Below are positions 6,985 through 11,900 of a DNA stretch of 11,900 nucleotides, piece by piece (position 1 is the first letter of the stretch; each line of letters begins with the position of its first letter). The DNA comes from Planctomycetota bacterium (GTDB lineage: Bacteria; Planctomycetota; PUPC01; JACPCR01). The stretch spans positions 1 through 11,900 of the forward strand of contig JASLXP010000769.1 in the NCBI GenBank assembly GCA_030740295.1, read 5' to 3'. The position numbers and the translations under genes are program-made. The notes under the pieces are model-generated. The model was not told the DNA's origin, ran no database searches, and worked only from the letters and a program-made list of their open reading frames with translations.

Positions 6985-7072
6985 TTTCCCTTTCTCCGCC
7001 TCTCCTTATTTCCTTGTCTCCCGGTCTCCTTATCTCCCCTTCTCCCTGTCGCCCCCTCTCCTTGTCTCCCTG
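6985..7072 (-). repeat. Tandem octamer array filling the ptsP-glycosyltransferase spacer
   Basis: There are eleven units in unbroken 8-base register, with TCTCC or a one-base variant starting at 6985, 6993, 7001 and so on to 7065 on the plus strand. In the transcribed direction the units include CAGGGAGA, CAAGGAGA, TAAGGAGA and AGGGGAGA. The array begins directly after the ptsP stop codon and ends two bases before the ATG of the next gene. Several units contain AGGAG or GGAGA, so the array is a row of Shine-Dalgarno-like sequences. The second half of each unit is variable while GGAGA is kept. Confidence 0.9.
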
Positions 7073-9463
7073 TCACTCTTCGGACTTGGTCATGCGGGGA
7101 TGGATGACCAGATCGGAGATGCCCCATTCCTTGAAGGTTGCTCTCAGATAGTCTTTGATTTCGGTGGTGGTGGCGAGGCCCAGCATTTTCTCCACCACTT
7201 CCGTTGATTTGCTTCTGTCCAGGCCCCTTAGTGCGCGCTTCACGAAGGGTATGGAACTCGGCGCCATGCTCAGCCTGTCGACCCCCATCATCACCAGTAC
7301 GGCCGCCGCGGCAGGCGAGCCGGCCATTTCACCACAGACACCGACCGGAATGCCCTGCTCATGGGCCGCCTGAACCGTGTCGTTAATAGCGCTGAGAACG
7401 GCGGGATGGAATTCTTCGTAACGGTTGGAAACTTTTGGGTTGTTGCGATCGACGGCCAGCACGTATTGGATGAGGTCGTTCGTTCCGATGCTGAAGAAGT
7501 CTACTTCCATTGCGAGTTTGTCGGCAACGGCTACTGCGGACGGCACCTCCACCATGATGCCGAGCTCGATCTGCGGTTCCAGATCGAGCCCGTCTATGAC
7601 CCGCTGCAACACTTCCTTGGCGGCTCTTAATTCATCCACCCCTGAGATCATCGGGAACATGAGCCGGAGAGGCGTGACGGCCGCGGTCCGCACGATGGCT
7701 CGGAGCTGCGTTTCAAAAATCTCCGGCTCATCAAGAGTGAGCCGCATGGAACGCCATCCAAGCAGAGGATTCCGCTCCTCAGGCATTGTGAAATAAGGAG
7801 GAGTTTTTTCGCCGCCGATGTCGAGGGTGCGCACGGTCAACCGTTTGCCATTGAGCGCTCCCGTCGCGCTGCTCAGAATCTCATACTGCTCTTCTTCACT
7901 GGGCATTTTCGGCCGTGACAGGTACGGAAACTCGGTTCGGAATAAACCGATTCCCTCGGCCCCCTGCTCGTGGCAGAGCGGCACTTCGCTGATCATCCCG
8001 ATGTTTGCCTCCATCATGATCTTGTCGCCGTCGAGAGTCTGAGCGGGCTCGTCTCGCAGATCTTTCAGCTCCTCGACAAGAGTCTGATACTGCGCCTCGA
8101 GCCGCACGTACTCGGTGAGCGTGTCATCGCCCGGGTTGATGTAGACCGCGCCCGAGTTGCCATCGACGATGGCGAAATCATTGGGTGAGACGCCCGAAAG
8201 CACGTCGGTCGTACCGAGCACGACAGGCAGGTCGAGAGACTTCGCAAGAATGGCCACGTGCCCGGTGACCCCTCCCCGTGCGAGCACGATTCCCATCAGC
8301 TTTGGCGAATCCAGGTACATGAGCTCGGAGGGTGAGATATCGTCTGCGACGACGATGAACTCCTCCTCAAATTCGCGCTGTTGTCTCTCGACGCCGAGCA
8401 GGTTCTGCAGCAAGCGTTTTTCGATGTCCTCGACGTCCATCACCCGCTCGCGGAGGTATGCATCATCGAAGGAGGAGAATCTGTCCTTGTAGAGTTCGGC
8501 AACCACTTCGACGGCAAATTCTGCTCGCCGTCCGTCATCAATGACCTCCTCGATGCGGTGACGAAAGCCCTTGTCTTCCAGCATGAGCAGATGCCCGTGA
8601 AATATCGCCGAGTCCTCTTCGCTCAGGGTCTGGCTGACCTGTCCCTTGAGCTCACTTACCTCATCGATGGCCTTCTCGAATGCCTCATCCAGACGATGGT
8701 GTTCGAGAGTTGTGTCTTCGGCCATTTCGGCATAGCCGGCATCCATATGGAAATCATGCTGATGGATGTGCACGATACCCATGCCGAAGCCCGGCGCACC
8801 GGAAAGCCCGCGGAAGACCTTTGGTTTGCGCCGTGCCTCCTTCCGAGCCTGAAGCTCCTTTGTATCTTCGGGAGCGTCATGGAGCTGAACTTTCGCCTGC
8901 TCGAGCTCATCGAATTCCTTGGCGCGCTCTTCGACCATGGTGAGCATTCGGGCCGTCGTGATGAGGCCCGTTACCTGGCTGGCAATGGTCTCGAGCATCC
9001 GGATCTCGTCACGAGAAAAGTCTCTCGGCTCGGTTGTCTGGACCGCGAGCACGCCGACCGGGCTGCGCCTTTCGATTAGGGGAACACCAAGATAGGAATG
9101 GTAATCCTCTTCGTGCGTAACCGGGAAGAATTTGTAACGGGGGTGATCCCGCGCCTCCCTTACCGCCACCGGCTTGATTTCCTGGACAACCAGCCCCGTC
9201 AGCCCTTCAGTCACCTTCATTCTCACCTGCCCGACCGAATGCGGGTCGAGCCCTATGGTGGCTCTCAGAGCCAGCTCCTCACGCGGCTCTTCATACAAGT
9301 AGATGCTGCACGCGTCGGCCGACATTTTCTCTGACACGAGCTGGACGATATTCCGCAGCGTCTCATCCAGGTCATGGGAATGGCTGATGATGCGGCCGAT
9401 GTCAGCGAGGACGTCAAGTTTTTGACTTTCATCAGCCATGGGGGCAAATCGAGGGGGCTGCAT
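7073..9463 (-). CDS. ptsP: PtsP-type phosphoenolpyruvate-protein phosphotransferase (GAF + enzyme I)
   Basis: Enzyme I transfers phosphate from phosphoenolpyruvate to an HPr-type carrier. This 796-residue form has an N-terminal GAF domain (about 15-172), which marks the nitrogen-related enzyme (EI-Ntr) rather than the sugar enzyme, and a linker with coiled-coil character (about 173-212). The EI N-terminal and phosphohistidine domains follow: GGVTGHVAILAKSL (397-410) holds the expected phosphorylated His402. The PEP-binding barrel has GIGLFRTEFPYL (504-515), TLDIGGEKTP (546-555), MVEVPSA (637-643), IGTNDLIQY (659-667) and GVCGEMAG (708-715), with catalytic Cys710. Every key residue is present. 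Met1 (9461-9463) has a weak GAAGG ten bases upstream; Met9 (9439) has none. It is followed by a glycosyltransferase and a hydrolase. No HPr or EIIA gene is in the window, so partners must lie elsewhere. Confidence 0.95.
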   Translation of the reverse strand: MQPPRFAPMADESQKLDVLADIGRIISHSHDLDETLRNIVQLVSEKMSADACSIYLYEEPREELALRATIGLDPHSVGQVRMKVTEGLTGLVVQEIKPVAVREARDHPRYKFFPVTHEEDYHSYLGVPLIERRSPVGVLAVQTTEPRDFSRDEIRMLETIASQVTGLITTARMLTMVEERAKEFDELEQAKVQLHDAPEDTKELQARKEARRKPKVFRGLSGAPGFGMGIVHIHQHDFHMDAGYAEMAEDTTLEHHRLDEAFEKAIDEVSELKGQVSQTLSEEDSAIFHGHLLMLEDKGFRHRIEEVIDDGRRAEFAVEVVAELYKDRFSSFDDAYLRERVMDVEDIEKRLLQNLLGVERQQREFEEEFIVVADDISPSELMYLDSPKLMGIVLARGGVTGHVAILAKSLDLPVVLGTTDVLSGVSPNDFAIVDGNSGAVYINPGDDTLTEYVRLEAQYQTLVEELKDLRDEPAQTLDGDKIMMEANIGMISEVPLCHEQGAEGIGLFRTEFPYLSRPKMPSEEEQYEILSSATGALNGKRLTVRTLDIGGEKTPPYFTMPEERNPLLGWRSMRLTLDEPEIFETQLRAIVRTAAVTPLRLMFPMISGVDELRAAKEVLQRVIDGLDLEPQIELGIMVEVPSAVAVADKLAMEVDFFSIGTNDLIQYVLAVDRNNPKVSNRYEEFHPAVLSAINDTVQAAHEQGIPVGVCGEMAGSPAAAAVLVMMGVDRLSMAPSSIPFVKRALRGLDRSKSTEVVEKMLGLATTTEIKDYLRATFKEWGISDLVIHPRMTKSEE

Positions 9464-9473
9464 TCGCGCAAAA

Positions 9474-9504
9474 CCTTCGCGAACATCGAACAGTTGCGCG
9501 AAGG
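9474..9504 (-). promoter_or_regulatory. Leader hairpin covering the ptsP ribosome binding site
   Basis: CCTTCGCG at 9474-9481 and CGCGAAGG at 9497-9504 are perfect 8-base inverted repeats around a 15-base loop. In the mRNA the 3' arm contains GAAGG, the only Shine-Dalgarno-like sequence before the ptsP ATG, at a spacing of ten bases. Pairing would hide it. The structure is visible in sequence; a regulatory role is inference. Confidence 0.45.
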
Positions 9505-9540
9505 CTTCGAACGGATCGTTCTGGTGTTGTTACTCAACAT

Positions 9541-9559
9541 CAGCAATGGGCAATTGCTG
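9541..9559 (-). promoter_or_regulatory. Small leader hairpin upstream of ptsP
   Basis: CAGCAAT and ATTGCTG are perfect 7-base arms around a 5-base loop. It lies about 78 bases before the ptsP start, within the predicted leader. On the plus strand a T-rich run follows a few bases later, but the offset and lack of a plus-strand gene make a terminator unlikely. Confidence 0.35.
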
Positions 9560-9641
9560 TAACTGTTTTGTTTTTACCTGGTTGTGCCCTGATTCTGACC
9601 ACTCGGTGGACAGCCTGCCAGAGGGCTACAAGTGATGCGTT

Positions 9642-9672
9642 CGGATTATATCCGTGAGGCACAGAACCGCAA
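9642..9672 (-). promoter_or_regulatory. Candidate sigma-70-type promoter for ptsP
   Basis: On the minus strand TATAAT (9645-9650) is a perfect -10 box. A weak -35, TTGCGG (9667-9672), lies 16 bases upstream. A perfect dyad, CGGAT-TAT-ATCCG at 9642-9654, overlaps the -10 box and could be an operator. Transcription would start near 9638, giving a leader of about 175 bases. It sits downstream of the thiC terminator, as expected for a separate promoter. Confidence 0.5.
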
Positions 9673-9708
9673 TGGTAAGATAAAGCGCCAAACAGCAAAT
9701 CGGCGGCC

Positions 9709-9736
9709 AAAAAAGTTGTCGGTAACCGACAACTTT
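9709..9736 (-). terminator. Rho-independent terminator of thiC
   Basis: AAAGTTGTCGGT and ACCGACAACTTT are perfect 12-base arms around one base (9712-9736), so a stem of about 11 pairs with a three-base loop. In the minus-strand transcript the stem runs straight into six U residues (A at 9709-9714 on the plus strand). It lies 65 bases after the thiC stop codon. No U-run follows on the plus strand, so it acts in one direction only. Confidence 0.88.
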
Positions 9737-9801
9737 CTGTCGAACCTACCCGCACGCATACGGATACGACTGATTCTTCCGACACATTTCGGCAATGCAG
9801 C

Positions 9802-11267
<1,466 letters not shown>

Positions 11268-11336
11268 GTGAGTTCATTCCCGGGCAGATTCGATTAACTG
11301 TCATCCCGCTCGGATCACAAAGTCGTGTGTGGCGCC

Positions 11337-11900
11337 TCACTCCGGCGGCTTCGACATCACCTTCAGGCCCTCCACCTCGCTGCCCTTCAAGCTGCGGAAT
11401 CTCGCGTTCGCATTCCAGCCTCCGCCATTGTTGGTGACTTTGAGCGTGAGGACGTTCCAGTCTTTGGCGAGCTTTACCTTCACCTTGTCCTCCCCGATTC
11501 CTCCGCTGCGGAGGACGTTGGCCGCGTGGAAGACTTTGCCATTGAGGAAGCACTTGATGCCGTCGTCGCTGCCGCACTGAAAGATGACCTCTTGTTCTTC
11601 AGGCGAGTAGACATAGGTGCGCAGATAGCCGGCCGCGTTGTTTGAGCCGATTGTCTTCATCAGGTCTACCTGCCACTTGTTACCGGGGCTTGGCTGCTTT
11701 TTCCATTTGACGTCTTTGGCCTTTGGGTCTTCCGGCGGGAAGACGATGTCGAAGAGCCCCACCCCGTCCTTACCGGTCTTCTGGAAACGGTCGCTGACCA
11801 TCCAGTCCGTGATGTAGCCGCCGAACTTGTCGATTTCGTCGAAGACGGAGGAGATAGCTTTGATGGCAGCCGGATCTTTTGTGGCTTCCATCAGCTTGCC
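11337..11900 (-). CDS. Protein with C-terminal SDDG/LNGK beta-sandwich module (3' part)
   Basis: The frame stays open to the window edge, so the 5' part is missing; 187 residues are visible. Counting from the edge, a short helical segment (GKLMEATKDPAAIKAI) is followed by GGYITDWMVSDRF (27-39), which resembles the I-x-x-W-x-V-x-G-P-F opening of a module common in planctomycete-type secreted proteins. The central part has YSPEEQEV, then CGSDDGIKCFLNGK (109-122) and DWNVLTLKV, typical of a jelly-roll or PA14-like fold that may bind carbohydrate. Such modules often follow HEAT-repeat, sugar-binding or dehydrogenase domains, but which is attached here cannot be seen. The ATG at 11891 is probably internal. 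It lies upstream of thiC on the same strand with no clear terminator between. Confidence 0.7.
   Translation of the reverse strand, partial: GKLMEATKDPAAIKAISSVFDEIDKFGGYITDWMVSDRFQKTGKDGVGLFDIVFPPEDPKAKDVKWKKQPSPGNKWQVDLMKTIGSNNAAGYLRTYVYSPEEQEVIFQCGSDDGIKCFLNGKVFHAANVLRSGGIGEDKVKVKLAKDWNVLTLKVTNNGGGWNANARFRSLKGSEVEGLKVMSKPPE

Larger units (their letters stand above)
9464..9801 (-). other. 338-base non-coding region between thiC and ptsP
   Basis: No gene is supported here. Read in the transcribed direction it holds the thiC terminator, then a candidate promoter, a small hairpin and a second hairpin whose 3' arm overlaps the ptsP ribosome binding site; each is listed separately. The plus-strand frame open from 9632 is the antisense of thiC for most of its length and is not accepted as a gene. 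Confidence 0.7.

Noticed and set aside
8381..9079. A 232-codon plus-strand open frame
   Set aside because: It lies wholly antisense to ptsP, whose reading frame is conserved throughout.

Overview
The window is ordinary chromosomal DNA from a moderately GC-rich bacterium. It holds nine protein-coding genes, two of them cut by the window edges, and no RNA genes, phage genes, transposase or CRISPR array. Three features point tentatively to an uncultured Planctomycetota/PVC-type or similar deep-branching lineage: a secreted 33-residue HEAT-repeat protein, a Gfo/Idh/MocA oxidoreductase, and a protein ending in an SDDG/LNGK beta-sandwich module. No marker gene settles this.

Layout. At the left edge is the 3' end of a membrane zinc protease of family M50 (+), convergent with truD (-), the tRNA pseudouridine-13 synthase. 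Divergent from truD is a + strand cluster: the HEAT-repeat protein, the oxidoreductase overlapping it by 11 bp, then an M81/MlrC-type metallopeptidase. The last two are separated by a 278-base spacer with unusual repeats. The M81 gene meets a minus-strand cluster tail to tail. In transcription order that cluster is ptsP (GAF plus enzyme I), a family 2 glycosyltransferase and a secreted alpha/beta-hydrolase. Upstream of ptsP is thiC on the same strand. It has its own Rho-independent terminator, and ptsP appears to have its own promoter and a structured leader. At the right edge is the 3' part of another minus-strand gene.

How the genes work together. truD and thiC are housekeeping genes for tRNA modification and thiamine pyrimidine synthesis. 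The oxidoreductase and M81 enzyme look like a small catabolic pair of unknown substrate. PtsP would act as enzyme I of a nitrogen-type phosphotransferase relay, but no HPr or EIIA partner is in the window. The glycosyltransferase and hydrolase probably ride on the ptsP transcript.

The least ordinary features lie between genes. The spacer before the M81 gene is framed by heptamer repeats (AATGAGT on the left, ACTCATT on the right). These form a 27-bp imperfect terminal inverted repeat, overlap the oxidoreductase stop codon and end one base before the next start codon. The spacer between ptsP and the glycosyltransferase is an in-register array of eleven octamers (consensus NARGGAGA on the coding strand), running from stop codon to ribosome binding site. 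The two arrays differ in unit, period and sequence, yet each fills a gene-to-gene junction. I found no clearly novel multi-gene system; these repeats are the best leads.
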